Source of the DNA: an uncultured Prevotella sp.
GTDB lineage: Bacteria > Bacteroidota > Bacteroidia > Bacteroidales > Bacteroidaceae
Reading direction: 5' to 3'
DNA: 64,000 bases
Assembly: GCA_946188165.1 (NCBI GenBank)
Contig: CAMHTW010000006.1
Coordinates: 1-64,000, forward strand
In this document: one piece after another, positions 27,551 through 36,985 of the stretch
How the letters are laid out: each line of letters starts with the position of its first letter
How positions within the stretch are numbered: the stretch's first letter is position 1
Translations under genes and position numbers: made by a program
Notes under the pieces: generated by a model
Told to the model about the DNA's origin: nothing
The model's input: only the letters and a program-made list of their open reading frames with translations
The model's database searches: none

Positions 27551-30500
27551 CCCCCCTCGTTGTCTATAAAGCCAGTGCAGGTTCCGGAAAAACCTTTACT
27601 CTGGCAACAGAATACATTAAGCTGCTGGTACAGAACCCGCAGAGCTACCGTACCATCCTTGCCGTGACCTTTACCAATAAGGCTACGGAAGAGATGAAGA
27701 TGCGCATCATCAGCCAGCTGTATGGCATCAGCCGTCAATTACCCGACTCCAGCAACTATCTTGCAAACATTGTCAGCAAGACGGGACTGTCGGAAGCACA
27801 AGTCTGCAAACGTGCTGGCGAGGCCTTGCACTTGTTGCTCCATAACTACAACTATTTCCGCGTAGAGACTATTGACACCTTCTTCCAGAGCGTGCTGCGC
27901 AATTTGGCTCGCGAGCTCGACCTCACAGCCAATCTGCGAATCGGTCTGAACGATATACAGGTTGAGGAACAAGCCGTTGACCGTCTGATAGACAATCTGA
28001 CCCACACCGACGTGATGCTGCAGTGGATTCTGAAATATATCATGGAGAACATCAGCGACAACCAGTCGTGGAACATCATCGGGAAGGTCAAGCAATTCGG
28101 ACGCACCATTTTCCGTGATTATTACAAAGAACAGAGCGACACGCTTCAAGCCAAGATGCACGACGAGCAATTCTTCGAAGGCTATACTAAACAGATGCGT
28201 GCCATCCGTCAGGATGCTCTCGAACGCATGAAGGAGATAGGCAACGAATTCTTCGATGCCCTATCTGCCGAGGATTTGTCTATCGAGGATTTATCCAATG
28301 GCCGATCAGGTGTGGCCGGTTTCTTCCTCAAGCTGCAAGCCGGTGTTTTCGACGAGAGTATTGTGGGTAAGCGTGTGACTGATTGTGCAGAAGACGCTTC
28401 TAAGTGGAGTACCAAGACCCACCCTCGCCGCGAAGCTGTCATCATGTCTGCCGATGCCGTATTGCAACCATTGCTGCGCCGTGCCATCGAGGAACGCCCA
28501 CGCCAGTGGCGCCTGTATAAATCAGCCGACCTCACCCTGCGTCATCTCAATCAGCTGCGACTGTTAGGCAGCATCGAACAGAAAGTGCGCCAGCTGAACG
28601 ATGAGTCGAACCGTTTCCTGCTCAGCGATACTCAGCAACTGCTGCATTCCCTGATACAGGACAGCGACTCACCCTTCATCTTCGAGAAGATTGGTGCCCG
28701 TCTGGAACACGTGATGATTGACGAATTTCAGGACACCTCTACCGTCCAGTGGCAGAACTTCAAGGTGTTGTTGGAGGAATGTATGAGTCATGTGGATACT
28801 GAGAATCTGATCGTCGGCGATGTCAAGCAGAGCATCTACCGCTGGCGCTCAGGCGACTGGCGGCTGCTGAATGCCATCGACCGTGAATTCTCCTATAGTC
28901 AACAGCAATTGGAGATTCGCAGTCTGACCACCAACTATCGTTCTACCCGTGGCGTCATCGAGTTTAACAACGCCTTCTTCGTCGAAGCAGCCCGTCAGGA
29001 GTACGAGTCCCAGCGCGAGGAATATCCCGATGGCGCTGAGCAGTTGCGACATGCCTACGCTGACGTGGAACAACAGGTGCCTGACGGCAAACCCTCACAG
29101 GGATTGGTCAGCATTCGCCTGCTGCCCCGTAGCGACTATCAGCAACAGGTACTTGTGGAGCTGACAGATACAGTCCGCATGCTGATGGACAAGAACGTAA
29201 CGCCACGTCAGATAGCAATCCTGGTACGCAGCAATCGCATGATACCAACCATTGCCGACTATTTCGCCCTGCAAATGCCAGAGGTCCGTATTGTCAGTGA
29301 CGAGGCTTTCCGTCTGGACAGCTCGGCAGCCTGCATACTGATTGTTCAGGCACTCCATCTGCTGACCCATCCTGACGACATGCTGGCACAAGCAACCATC
29401 GTCAAACTGTATCATCGGGCTGTTTTGCACGAACAGCTGACCGACGACCAGCTTTTCCGACAGAACACGCCACTCAGCACACTCCTGCCTGAAGCTTTCA
29501 GCCTTCATACTGAGGAACTGCTGCAAATGTCGCTCTACGAATTGTCAGAGCGTCTGTTTACCATCTTCCAACTCTCGACCTTGACTGACGAGAGCGGCTA
29601 TGTCTGTGCCTTCTTCGACCAGCTGACACAGTTCTGTCAGGACAACACCACTGATATAGACTCTTTTGTCCGCGAGTGGGATGAGACCATTGGTGCCAAG
29701 ACCATCCAAAGCACCGAGACCGACGGTATCCGTATTCTGACCATCCATAAGAGCAAAGGTCTTGAGTTCGACAACGTGATCATTCCTTACGCTGACTGGC
29801 GTTTGGAGATGCCCGACATCCTGTGGTGCCAGCCAACCGACGAGCCGTTCAGTGCGCTGCCGCTGGTTCCTGTCGATTATAGCGAGAAGCAGATGCGCGG
29901 CACCGTTTATGAACACGACTATCTGGACGAACACCTGCAGAATACGGTCGACAACCTGAACCTGCTGTATGTAGCCTTTACACGTGCCTCTCACAATCTG
30001 TTTGTCATAGGCCGCCGTGCAGCCAAGAATACACGTGCGCTACTTATCGAAACGGTATTGCCAGCATTACATCTCGATGACGCCCAACTCGACGGTGTTG
30101 ATGATGAGGAAACTGCTATCAGTTTCCAGTACGGCACCCTCAGCCTTCCGACATCAGACATCCTACCCACCCCCAGCCCCTCCCGAACGGGAGGGGAGTT
30201 ACATCAAACATCAGCCATCGAACATCATACATCAGAGAATGTCTTCCTCCAGCCCGTCCGTCCTGTTCAGGTCGGCATTGAGACCTTCACGTCGCCTACC
30301 GAATTCCGTCAGAGCAATCGCAGTCGCGACTTCGTAGAGGGCGATGACGAAACCAATGAACTCAGCTATATCAAGATGGGCAGCGTGCTTCATGAGGTGT
30401 TCAGCCGTATTCGCACCACTGCCGACATCAGTCAAGCCTTGAACCAATTGCAGAGCGAAGGCATCATTTACGACGATGAACTCTCACGCGAGCGAATTAC

Positions 30501-30804
30501 CAGTCTGTTGCGTAAGCGATTGGAGTCTGAACGTATCGCCAGCTGGTTCTCGCCCCGTTGGCAACTGTTCAACGAGTGCAGCATCCTGCGCCTGGACGAT
30601 GCCGGCAACCTTGTTGAGCGACGTCCCGACCGCGTCATGACCGACGGCAGCCAGACCCATGTGGTCGATTTCAAGTTTGGCAAGCCCCGTCCTGAGTATG
30701 TCGCTCAGGTTCAGGAGTATATGCAACTGCTCTGCGAGATGGGAATGCCTGATGTTCATGGCTGGTTGTGGTATGTTTATTCGAATAAGATTGAAGAAGT
30801 TTAG
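27544..30804 (+). CDS. addA: UvrD/RecB-like helicase-nuclease (AddA type)
   Basis: Probable subunit of an AddAB/RecBCD-like complex that resects double-strand breaks. 1086 residues: Walker A YKASAGSGKTFTL (about 8-20), AVTFTNKATEEMK, Walker B MIDEFQDTS, DVKQSIYRWRSGDW, TTNYRS, TIHKSKGLEFD, YVAFTRAS, then a C-terminal PD-(D/E)xK nuclease with HVVDFKFGKPRPEYVAQVQEYMQ. Between helicase and nuclease (about residues 870-898) lies a low-complexity linker (PTPSPSRTGGELHQTSAIEH) encoded by repeat-like DNA with a perfect hairpin. Its start overlaps the DUF5686 gene by 7 bp, and the partner subunit follows 18 bp later. The symbol is by analogy. Confidence 0.88.
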   Translation: MVTPLVVYKASAGSGKTFTLATEYIKLLVQNPQSYRTILAVTFTNKATEEMKMRIISQLYGISRQLPDSSNYLANIVSKTGLSEAQVCKRAGEALHLLLHNYNYFRVETIDTFFQSVLRNLARELDLTANLRIGLNDIQVEEQAVDRLIDNLTHTDVMLQWILKYIMENISDNQSWNIIGKVKQFGRTIFRDYYKEQSDTLQAKMHDEQFFEGYTKQMRAIRQDALERMKEIGNEFFDALSAEDLSIEDLSNGRSGVAGFFLKLQAGVFDESIVGKRVTDCAEDASKWSTKTHPRREAVIMSADAVLQPLLRRAIEERPRQWRLYKSADLTLRHLNQLRLLGSIEQKVRQLNDESNRFLLSDTQQLLHSLIQDSDSPFIFEKIGARLEHVMIDEFQDTSTVQWQNFKVLLEECMSHVDTENLIVGDVKQSIYRWRSGDWRLLNAIDREFSYSQQQLEIRSLTTNYRSTRGVIEFNNAFFVEAARQEYESQREEYPDGAEQLRHAYADVEQQVPDGKPSQGLVSIRLLPRSDYQQQVLVELTDTVRMLMDKNVTPRQIAILVRSNRMIPTIADYFALQMPEVRIVSDEAFRLDSSAACILIVQALHLLTHPDDMLAQATIVKLYHRAVLHEQLTDDQLFRQNTPLSTLLPEAFSLHTEELLQMSLYELSERLFTIFQLSTLTDESGYVCAFFDQLTQFCQDNTTDIDSFVREWDETIGAKTIQSTETDGIRILTIHKSKGLEFDNVIIPYADWRLEMPDILWCQPTDEPFSALPLVPVDYSEKQMRGTVYEHDYLDEHLQNTVDNLNLLYVAFTRASHNLFVIGRRAAKNTRALLIETVLPALHLDDAQLDGVDDEETAISFQYGTLSLPTSDILPTPSPSRTGGELHQTSAIEHHTSENVFLQPVRPVQVGIETFTSPTEFRQSNRSRDFVEGDDETNELSYIKMGSVLHEVFSRIRTTADISQALNQLQSEGIIYDDELSRERITSLLRKRLESERIASWFSPRWQLFNECSILRLDDAGNLVERRPDRVMTDGSQTHVVDFKFGKPRPEYVAQVQEYMQLLCEMGMPDVHGWLWYVYSNKIEEV
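30151..30236 (+). repeat. In-frame repeat element with hairpin inside addA
   Basis: Core hairpin arms CCCCTCCC (30177-30184) and GGGAGGGG (30189-30196) with a 4-nt loop, flanked by CATCAGACATCC on one side and runs of ACATCA/CATCAGCCATC on the other. The segment keeps the reading frame and codes a Pro/Ser/Thr/His-rich linker. Confidence 0.75.
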
Positions 30805-30822
30805 AAGAAGTTAGATGAAGTT

Positions 30823-33594
30823 ATGAAGAGCTTTTTAGAATATGTAGCGGAAGATGTCATCCAGAAATACGGCACGAACCTGTCGCATATCGCTATCGTG
30901 TTTCCCAATAAGCGTGCATCATTGTTTCTGAACGAGGCCTTGGCCCGCCAGGCACAACGCCCTATATGGAGTCCTGCTTATATCACCATCAGCAATCTGT
31001 TCCGTCAGCAGAGCGACCTGCAGGTTGCCGACCCTATTCAGTCTGTCTGCCTGCTCTATCAGTCGTTCTGCGCAATGACTGGTTCTACGGAAACGCTTGA
31101 TAAGTTCTATGGTTGGGGCCAGTTGCTGCTCAGCGACTTCGACGATATCGACAAGAATATGGCCGATGCCGACCGCGTGCTGGCCAACCTGCGCGACCTG
31201 CACGAACTCGACGACCTCTCATATCTTACCGACGAACAGCGTGAGATGCTGCAGCGCTTCTTCAGCAACTTCACTGACGATCATCCGTCAGCACTTAAGG
31301 AGCGGTTCCTGCACCTTTGGAGTCGTATGGCCGACATATATCACGACTTTCGCCAGCGCCTTGCCTCACAGCATCTGGCCTACGAAGGCATGCTCTATCG
31401 GCAGGTGGTGGAGCGTCTGACTGCCGACAGCAGTTCCGCTGCTGCCGACCTTTCAGCCTTCCCCTACGATACCTATCTTTTCGTGGGATTTAATCTGCTG
31501 CAACAGGTCGAGCAACGCCTCTTTTCCTTGTTACAGAAGGAAGGAAAGGCGCGTTTCTATTGGGATTTCGACCACTATTATGCCTCCTCCGAAGCCGGTC
31601 TGTACATTAGCCATTACCTCAAGGCGTTTCCAAACGAACTCGATACAGATCGGGCTGACATCTACGACAACTTGCGTCATCCCAAACACATCAGCTTCAT
31701 ATCGGCACCTACCGAGAATATTCAGGCACGCTATGTCAGCTCATGGCTTCAGCAGGAAGACCGTTTGAAAGCCGGTCGCCGTACAGCAATCGTCATGTGT
31801 AACGAAGCCCTGCTTCCTACCGTCATCCATAGTCTGCCGCCACAGGTCGCGAAGGTCAATGTCACGACGGGCTATCCCCTCTCACAGACACCCATTGCCT
31901 CCTTTATACAACTATGGTTCGATATCCAGATGCAGGGTGCTACGCCTCGTTTGATGCGTACTTTCCGCCGTCATCCCTATAGCAAATATCTTGACGAAAC
32001 CATCGACACGTCCGACCTGACCCGTCTCAGTTCATACATTCAGACCATTGCTCAGAAGGGAAATGCAACGCCACACCCTGACCAAGGGTCAGCGAACGTC
32101 GACCACCAAGCCGACCCGTTGTTTCAAGAGTCGTTGTTCCGGGCCTATACGCTCATCAACCGTCTGAACGGCCTCATGTCCGAAGGTGTGCTCAATGTCA
32201 CGATGAACACCCTGCAACGGCTTGTCAGCCAACTCATTCAGCAAACGTCTATCCCCTTCCACGGTGAGCCCGCCGAAGGCTTGCAGGTGATGGGTGTACT
32301 CGAAACGCGTAACCTGGACTTCGACCACGTGCTGCTGCTTTCGTGCGGCGAGGGCATGCTGCCGCGTGGCATCAACGACAGCTCGTTCATTCCCCACAGC
32401 ATCCGTCATGCCTACGAACTTACCACAGTCGAAAACAAGGTAGGCATCTATTCCTACTATTTCCACCGTCTGTTGCAGCGTGCTTCCGATGTCACTATTC
32501 TTTACAATAATTCCACCGAGGGCGGACAGCGCGGCGAGATGAGCCGCTTCATGCTCCAGCTCATGGTCGAGTACCCCCACCCCATCCAGCATTATTCCTT
32601 GTCCAGCGGCCAGCAATCCGTCCGTTGGCAACCGCAACCCATTGCCAAACCTCATCCATCATCCCTCAGCCCTCAGACATCATCCCTCAGCCCTACCGCC
32701 ATCAACACGTGGCTGCGCTGTCCATTGCGCTTCTTCTATCGCTATGTAGGTGGTCTGCAAGAGCCCGAGGTTCCTGATGACGAGTTAGAGCTCGACAACC
32801 GCATGTTCGGCACCGTGTTTCATCGTGCTGCCGACCTGCTCTACCACCAATTGCCGTCATACGTCGATAAACCCATTCTTCAGCACCTTCTGCGCAACAA
32901 GCAGGAACTGGAACGTGCTGTCGATGAAGCCTTCCATCTGGAAATACCTCATCTGCCTGCCAGCGGACTCTATATCATCCAGCGCGAAGTCATCGTACAG
33001 TATCTGCGCCAGCTCATAGCCCTTGACTTGCGTCAGGCTCCCTTCCGCATCCTGGGTCTTGAAACCGACGTCTATCGCTCCCTCACCCCCATCAGCCATC
33101 AGACATCAGCCATCAGCCCTCTGAAGATAGGTGGTCGAATCGACCGTTTAGACCTCGTTGACGAAGGCACCGCCAGCGAGCGTATCCGTGTCGTTGATTA
33201 TAAGACCGGGGCAAGTCCCATCAAATCCCTGCCCGATGTCGAGGCCATTTTCCAGCCACAGAACATTCATAATCATTCAGATTATTACCTGCAGACCCTA
33301 CTCTATGCCGACATCGTCCGAAGCGACCGTCCTTCGTCCATCAGCCATTTTCCCTCCGACATCGCCATCAGCCCTGCCCTGCTCTTCATCCAGCATGCCG
33401 GTGCCGACGGCTACGACCCCACGCTCTGCTTCGGTCGCGACCGCATCCTCGATATATCGCCCTACAGTCCGCGTTTCAACGAGCTGCTCAGCCAGACCAT
33501 CACTGAGATTCTATCGCCCGACGTGCCCTTCCGTCCCACTACCGACTTGCAGGTCTGCGCCTCATGTCCCTTCGCTTCTATCTGTCGCCGGTAA
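30823..33594 (+). CDS. addB: PD-(D/E)xK nuclease family protein (AddB type)
   Basis: Likely partner of the preceding AddA-type protein. 923 residues. The N-terminal part looks like an inactivated helicase domain (IAIVFPNKRASLFLNEAL replaces a true Walker A). The C-terminal nuclease has RVVDYKTGA and an iron-sulphur cluster cage formed by WLRCPLRFFYRYV plus CASCPFASICRR, as in AddB. Three stutter insertions occur in frame (about residues 610-625, 754-766 and 839-852). A dinucleotide-like spacer (AAGAAGTTAGATGAAGTTATG) separates it from addA. The gene is followed by the transposase relic region. Confidence 0.85.
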   Translation: MKSFLEYVAEDVIQKYGTNLSHIAIVFPNKRASLFLNEALARQAQRPIWSPAYITISNLFRQQSDLQVADPIQSVCLLYQSFCAMTGSTETLDKFYGWGQLLLSDFDDIDKNMADADRVLANLRDLHELDDLSYLTDEQREMLQRFFSNFTDDHPSALKERFLHLWSRMADIYHDFRQRLASQHLAYEGMLYRQVVERLTADSSSAAADLSAFPYDTYLFVGFNLLQQVEQRLFSLLQKEGKARFYWDFDHYYASSEAGLYISHYLKAFPNELDTDRADIYDNLRHPKHISFISAPTENIQARYVSSWLQQEDRLKAGRRTAIVMCNEALLPTVIHSLPPQVAKVNVTTGYPLSQTPIASFIQLWFDIQMQGATPRLMRTFRRHPYSKYLDETIDTSDLTRLSSYIQTIAQKGNATPHPDQGSANVDHQADPLFQESLFRAYTLINRLNGLMSEGVLNVTMNTLQRLVSQLIQQTSIPFHGEPAEGLQVMGVLETRNLDFDHVLLLSCGEGMLPRGINDSSFIPHSIRHAYELTTVENKVGIYSYYFHRLLQRASDVTILYNNSTEGGQRGEMSRFMLQLMVEYPHPIQHYSLSSGQQSVRWQPQPIAKPHPSSLSPQTSSLSPTAINTWLRCPLRFFYRYVGGLQEPEVPDDELELDNRMFGTVFHRAADLLYHQLPSYVDKPILQHLLRNKQELERAVDEAFHLEIPHLPASGLYIIQREVIVQYLRQLIALDLRQAPFRILGLETDVYRSLTPISHQTSAISPLKIGGRIDRLDLVDEGTASERIRVVDYKTGASPIKSLPDVEAIFQPQNIHNHSDYYLQTLLYADIVRSDRPSSISHFPSDIAISPALLFIQHAGADGYDPTLCFGRDRILDISPYSPRFNELLSQTITEILSPDVPFRPTTDLQVCASCPFASICRR
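32651..32694 (+). repeat. CATCCCTCAGCCCTCAGA stutter in addB (1)
   Basis: Two copies of CATCCCTCAGCCCT plus CATCCAT variants code the Ser/Pro-rich segment PHPSSLSPQTSSLSP immediately before the first iron-sulphur Cys region. Confidence 0.75.
33081..33120 (+). repeat. CATCAGCCATCAGACATCAG stutter in addB (2)
   Basis: Alternating CATCAGCC and CATCAGA words encode TPISHQTSAISP, directly before the nuclease-domain strand KIGGRIDR. Confidence 0.8.
33336..33376 (+). repeat. CATCAGCC stutter in addB (3)
   Basis: CCATCAGCCATTTTCC and CGCCATCAGCCC words encode SSISHFPSDIAISP inside the nuclease domain, likely a surface loop. Confidence 0.65.
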
Positions 33595-33631
33595 ACAAAA
33601 GAGCTACAAGGTTTAAAAATCGGTTTCGACC

Positions 33632-33697
33632 GACCGCTCGGACATATCAGGTCGGGCGCTCCAACATATCAGGACGCCCGCCCTAATTTATTCGGGC
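33632..33697. repeat. Three abutting REP-like hairpins
   Basis: Hairpin 1 at 33632-33653 (arms GACC/GGTC), hairpin 2 at 33654-33679 (arms GGGCG/CGCCC) and hairpin 3 at 33680-33697 (arms GCCC/GGGC) touch end to end. The loops of 1 and 2 share ACATATCAGG. They lie beside a RAYT relic on the minus strand. Little else is visible between 33698 and 33808. Confidence 0.7.
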
Positions 33698-33808
33698 AGC
33701 CGCCCAAATCTGCCAAGATGCCGTCTCGCTCCCTGCTACATCCCATGTTAATCCCTGCAACTACGGAACTCTTCCCCTTTCTCCTCCTAATATTAAATTA
33801 CTGAACTT

Positions 33809-33919
33809 TCAAAAAGAAAGCAACTGCTCGCGTCCACTTACCACCAAGGTAATGAGGTAGGTGCCGCGACCATGGTAGTCATGTCCTGGATTACGTGGCC
33901 GATATGCTGATGTCATCAT
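33809..33919 (-). pseudogene. N-terminal relic of a Y1 (IS200-like, REP-associated) transposase
   Basis: A 36-codon open frame, MMTSAYRPRNPGHDYHGR to SGREQLLSF, matches the start of Bacteroidota REP-associated tyrosine transposases (YRPRNPGHDYHGRGTYLITL). The catalytic HUH and Tyr motifs are missing; the frame ends at a TGA and the sequence beyond decays. A TAACTTTG element (33935-33928) sits immediately upstream on the minus strand, apparently its former promoter. Identification is from memory of the family N-terminus. Confidence 0.6.
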
Positions 33920-33927
33920 TCTGCACA

Positions 33928-33935
33928 CAAAGTTA
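33928..33935 (-). promoter_or_regulatory. -7 element before the transposase relic
   Basis: TAACTTTG on the minus strand, 9 bp before the relic's first ATG. No -33 TTTG seen. Confidence 0.4.
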
Positions 33936-33967
33936 GCAATTATAAATCAAGATACTCTGACGTGGCG

Positions 33968-34972
33968 TTAATGTCTGAGTTTCAGAATGACGTAAATGAT
34001 GACGGGAGCACCTAACAGGGGGGTGACGGCATTCAGGGGGATGACGCCATTCTCGCCTGGCAACACGCACAACAGATTGCAGACGAGGGCTGTTACCGAA
34101 CCCATCAGAATGGTGGCGGGCAACAGGGTTCTGTGGTTATCGGTGGTCAGCAACAGACGGGCCACATGAGGTACGGCCAGTCCGATAAAGGAAATGGGAC
34201 CGCAGAAAGCCGTAACGACAGCAGTCAGCAAGCCTGTAACAACCAGCAACCAGTTGCGTACACGAACCACATTAACGCCTAAGTTTTCTGCATAGCGTTC
34301 GCCTAACATCAGGGCATTGAGGGGTTTTATCAGCAGAAGGGCACAGAACAGCGCCAACAGCGTGATACTGGCGAAGGCTGGCATCATGCGCATGGAGACA
34401 CCGCCAAACGAGCCCATGCCCCATACGACATAGGACTTGACGCCCTCGTCGGTGGCAAAGAAGTTGAGCAGGGTGACGGCTGACGACGAGACATAGCCGA
34501 TCATGATGCCGACAATGAGCAGCATGACAGACGAACGGACCAGTCCGGAGAAGAAAAAGATGACCAGCATGACGGCCATAGCACCCAGGAAGGCTGCAAC
34601 AAGGATGGCAACGAAACCAGAAACCGTCACTGTACCAGCCGTGATGCTACCGCCTAAGAACAGCATGACCAATGCCACACCCAGTCCGGCACCACTGCTG
34701 ATACCAAAAATACCCGGGTCGGCCAACGGATTGCGGAATGCCGTCTGAAGCATCAAACCACTTGCAGCCAAGGCGCCACCAGCCAATACGGCGGTGATGG
34801 CCTGTGGCAGACGCGACTGTAGCACGATATACTGCCACGAGGGACGTATGCCTTCTGTAGAGCCTGTCAGGATGCTCAACACATCGGAGGCAGGGATATG
34901 GATAGACCCTACCAGAATATTGACAAACACGAGCACTATGGCCAGTACTGCAAGGAAGAGACACTTTTTCAT
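33968..34972 (-). CDS. btuC: FecCD/BtuC family ABC transporter permease (cobalamin)
   Basis: Inner-membrane permease for cobalamin or a metal chelate; the B12 assignment comes from its operon. 334 residues, with the multi-helix layout of the family and the motifs LPQAITAVLAGGALAASGLMLQ, RNPLADPGIFGISSGAGLG, WGMGSFGG and AFCGPISFIGLAVPH. It overlaps the binding-protein gene by 4 bp. No ATPase gene follows: after the stop there are only the transposase relic and hairpins, so the cognate BtuD must be encoded elsewhere or has been lost. Confidence 0.88.
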   Translation of the reverse strand: MKKCLFLAVLAIVLVFVNILVGSIHIPASDVLSILTGSTEGIRPSWQYIVLQSRLPQAITAVLAGGALAASGLMLQTAFRNPLADPGIFGISSGAGLGVALVMLFLGGSITAGTVTVSGFVAILVAAFLGAMAVMLVIFFFSGLVRSSVMLLIVGIMIGYVSSSAVTLLNFFATDEGVKSYVVWGMGSFGGVSMRMMPAFASITLLALFCALLLIKPLNALMLGERYAENLGVNVVRVRNWLLVVTGLLTAVVTAFCGPISFIGLAVPHVARLLLTTDNHRTLLPATILMGSVTALVCNLLCVLPGENGVIPLNAVTPLLGAPVIIYVILKLRH

Positions 34973-36087
34973 TTTACCAAGTGATAATAACGCAACGTAT
35001 GATGTGGCAAGACGTCTGGGTGCAAGATACGGATAAAGTCGGACAACAACAGGTCAGGACGGAAAGGCGACTCCTCGTAGAACAACGACTGTTCGACATT
35101 GCAGCCATAGACCCTACCCTCACGGAACGAACGGAACTGACTGTAGCCACGGTGTTCGCTTAGCAACTGCTGACGGGTCAACTTCTGTTGGCCACTATAG
35201 CGCAAGAGCCACACATCGCTCTCGCCGGCACGTTCAAGGACTGTCTCGAAAGGCAATGCTACTGAACCGCTATGCTCGTCAGCAGCCCACGGATAATCGG
35301 CGCCAGCATCGGCCAGCATACAGCCAATGGTGCTACGTCCGCCAGGCACATACCAAACGGAACCTGTAATCTTATCCAATAGGGATGAAGTCCGCTGTTT
35401 GATGCCTGACATCTGTTGTTTCAGGGCATTGTAGCTGCTGTCGACGAGGGCAAACAAACTGTCGGCCTCGTGTTCACAGCCATACAGCATACCGTAGAAA
35501 CGCACCCACTCTGCCCTGCCCAATGGCGATGCTTCCATATATTCAGCACACTCGACGATGGGGATGTCTATTTCCTCCAACGGTCCATAGCCGCCACTGT
35601 TCTCGAAGGGCGACAACAACATGGCATCAGGATGCAGGTCGATAATATTCTCGATGACAGGACTCATACCGTCGCCACAGTCCATAATACGTCCGCTATC
35701 GACACCGGACTGGACAAACGGAGCCTTGATATACTTCAAATCAGCAACGCCCGCAACACTGTTTTCGCGATGAAGCATGCTGAGCAGCGAACAATGGACG
35801 GTCGTAAACACCACACTGCGACGCAAAGGAGTGCGAATCACGGTACCCTCAGGCACCACCTCAGGCAAGGCACTGTCGGCAGGTATCAACACATAGCGAT
35901 GGAGCACGGCATCCTGACGCCAGGGATGGCTAATCGTAGCAACCGTATAACCTTGGTAGCGAACCAGGCTGAGCAGTCGGGCATATTGTAAATGGACAGT
36001 GTCGCCACCGTCTGCGGAGGAACGCATTCGTCCCCCGCAAGACGATAGCAATACTGCCAATATGAATAAATAAATCAGCCTGTACAT
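34969..36087 (-). CDS. btuF: ABC transporter substrate-binding lipoprotein (BtuF-like)
   Basis: Periplasmic cobalamin-binding candidate. Signal peptide with lipobox LLSSCGG, then a periplasmic binding protein fold of the FecB/BtuF class: RSVVFTTVHCSLLSMLHRENSVAGVAD, IIDLHPDAMLLSP, FENSGGYGPLEEIDIPIVE and VWYVPGGRSTIGCMLADAGADYPW. 372 residues. Sits between the DUF4465 lipoprotein gene (0 bp gap) and the permease (4-bp overlap). B12 specificity rests on the riboswitch-led operon; a siderophore role cannot be excluded from the protein alone. Confidence 0.83.
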   Translation of the reverse strand: MYRLIYLFILAVLLSSCGGRMRSSADGGDTVHLQYARLLSLVRYQGYTVATISHPWRQDAVLHRYVLIPADSALPEVVPEGTVIRTPLRRSVVFTTVHCSLLSMLHRENSVAGVADLKYIKAPFVQSGVDSGRIMDCGDGMSPVIENIIDLHPDAMLLSPFENSGGYGPLEEIDIPIVECAEYMEASPLGRAEWVRFYGMLYGCEHEADSLFALVDSSYNALKQQMSGIKQRTSSLLDKITGSVWYVPGGRSTIGCMLADAGADYPWAADEHSGSVALPFETVLERAGESDVWLLRYSGQQKLTRQQLLSEHRGYSQFRSFREGRVYGCNVEQSLFYEESPFRPDLLLSDFIRILHPDVLPHHTLRYYHLVK

Positions 36088-36954
36088 TTAGAACTGAACA
36101 GCGACATCGTCGTAGGCAAAGTACGCAGGCGTGTTAAGACCCCAATCGCCCTTGTCCGTACCGTCCATGTCGAAGACAACCATGACAACCTTGCCAAGAG
36201 CAGAGAGGTCGAACTTGGTCCAGTCAGAGACATATACGCCGTCCTTGCACAAATCGAACTGGACGGAGCCAGTCTCGTTGCCATCAGCATCGTAACCTGT
36301 AGCAGTAATCCACAGACTGCCTTTTTGCGAAACCAGCGACTTGGTATATCCATCGCCATTGATAATGCTGTTCAGCGTATAAGTGGTAGGAATGACATAC
36401 ATGTGGTCAATGACACGGGCAACATCATCAGAGAAATACAAGTAAGGAGCAATGCCCATCATGGTGCTTGAACCGAAATGAACACAGAAGTTCTTGGAAC
36501 CATTGTGACCTGTGGCAACAGGAATAGCCAATTGGTTCTCATAAGTGCCCTTCGACAGGTCTAACTCAGAATAATTAGAAACGGCATGGCCACCATAATA
36601 GTACTGATTGTCGTCGAACAAACCTCCAATGATGATATGAGCCAGGAAGGTATTGCCGTCATCACTCCAGTTATATGCTGGCGTTGTAGCCTCTGTAGGA
36701 GCGAGCATCTTACCACCATACTGAGGATAGTCAATCAGCGTGCTCCAGTACTGCTGGCCAAGATAGTTGGTACCAGCCTTCCAGTCGGCATCCTCAAAGG
36801 TCAGGACACGGATGGTCTGACCAGGCACATCATCACTACCAGTGCCAGTGCCAGTGCCACTATCGCCACTGGGATTGTCGATTTTAGAACACGATGTGAA
36901 AGCAGCCATTGCGCATACGAATGCTGCAGACATAAATAACACTTGTTTTTTCAT
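36088..36954 (-). CDS. DUF4465 domain lipoprotein of the B12 operon
   Basis: Lipoprotein (MKKQVLFMSAAFVCAMAAFTSC, lipobox FTSC) with a Gly/Ser/Thr linker (GDSGTGTGTGSDD) and a DUF4465 domain: LTFEDADW near the start, YYYGGHAVSNYSELDLSKGTYENQLAIP, FGSSTMMG, MYVIPTTYTLNSIINGDGYTK and a C-terminal AYFAYDDVAVQF. The sequence suggests a carbohydrate-binding-like beta sandwich on the cell surface. Placed between the T9SS-like protein and BtuF gene, it may capture or hold corrinoids. B12-binding accessory surface proteins (BtuH) are known from Bacteroidota, but whether this is one cannot be told here. Confidence 0.7.
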   Translation of the reverse strand: MKKQVLFMSAAFVCAMAAFTSCSKIDNPSGDSGTGTGTGSDDVPGQTIRVLTFEDADWKAGTNYLGQQYWSTLIDYPQYGGKMLAPTEATTPAYNWSDDGNTFLAHIIIGGLFDDNQYYYGGHAVSNYSELDLSKGTYENQLAIPVATGHNGSKNFCVHFGSSTMMGIAPYLYFSDDVARVIDHMYVIPTTYTLNSIINGDGYTKSLVSQKGSLWITATGYDADGNETGSVQFDLCKDGVYVSDWTKFDLSALGKVVMVVFDMDGTDKGDWGLNTPAYFAYDDVAVQF

Positions 36955-36985
36955 AACTGTTTGTTTTTAAAAAAAGAGTAAATGT

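Noticed and set aside
36088..36954. Calling the DUF4465 protein BtuH
   Set aside because: I cannot confirm that DUF4465 and BtuH are the same family, so only the visible domain is named.
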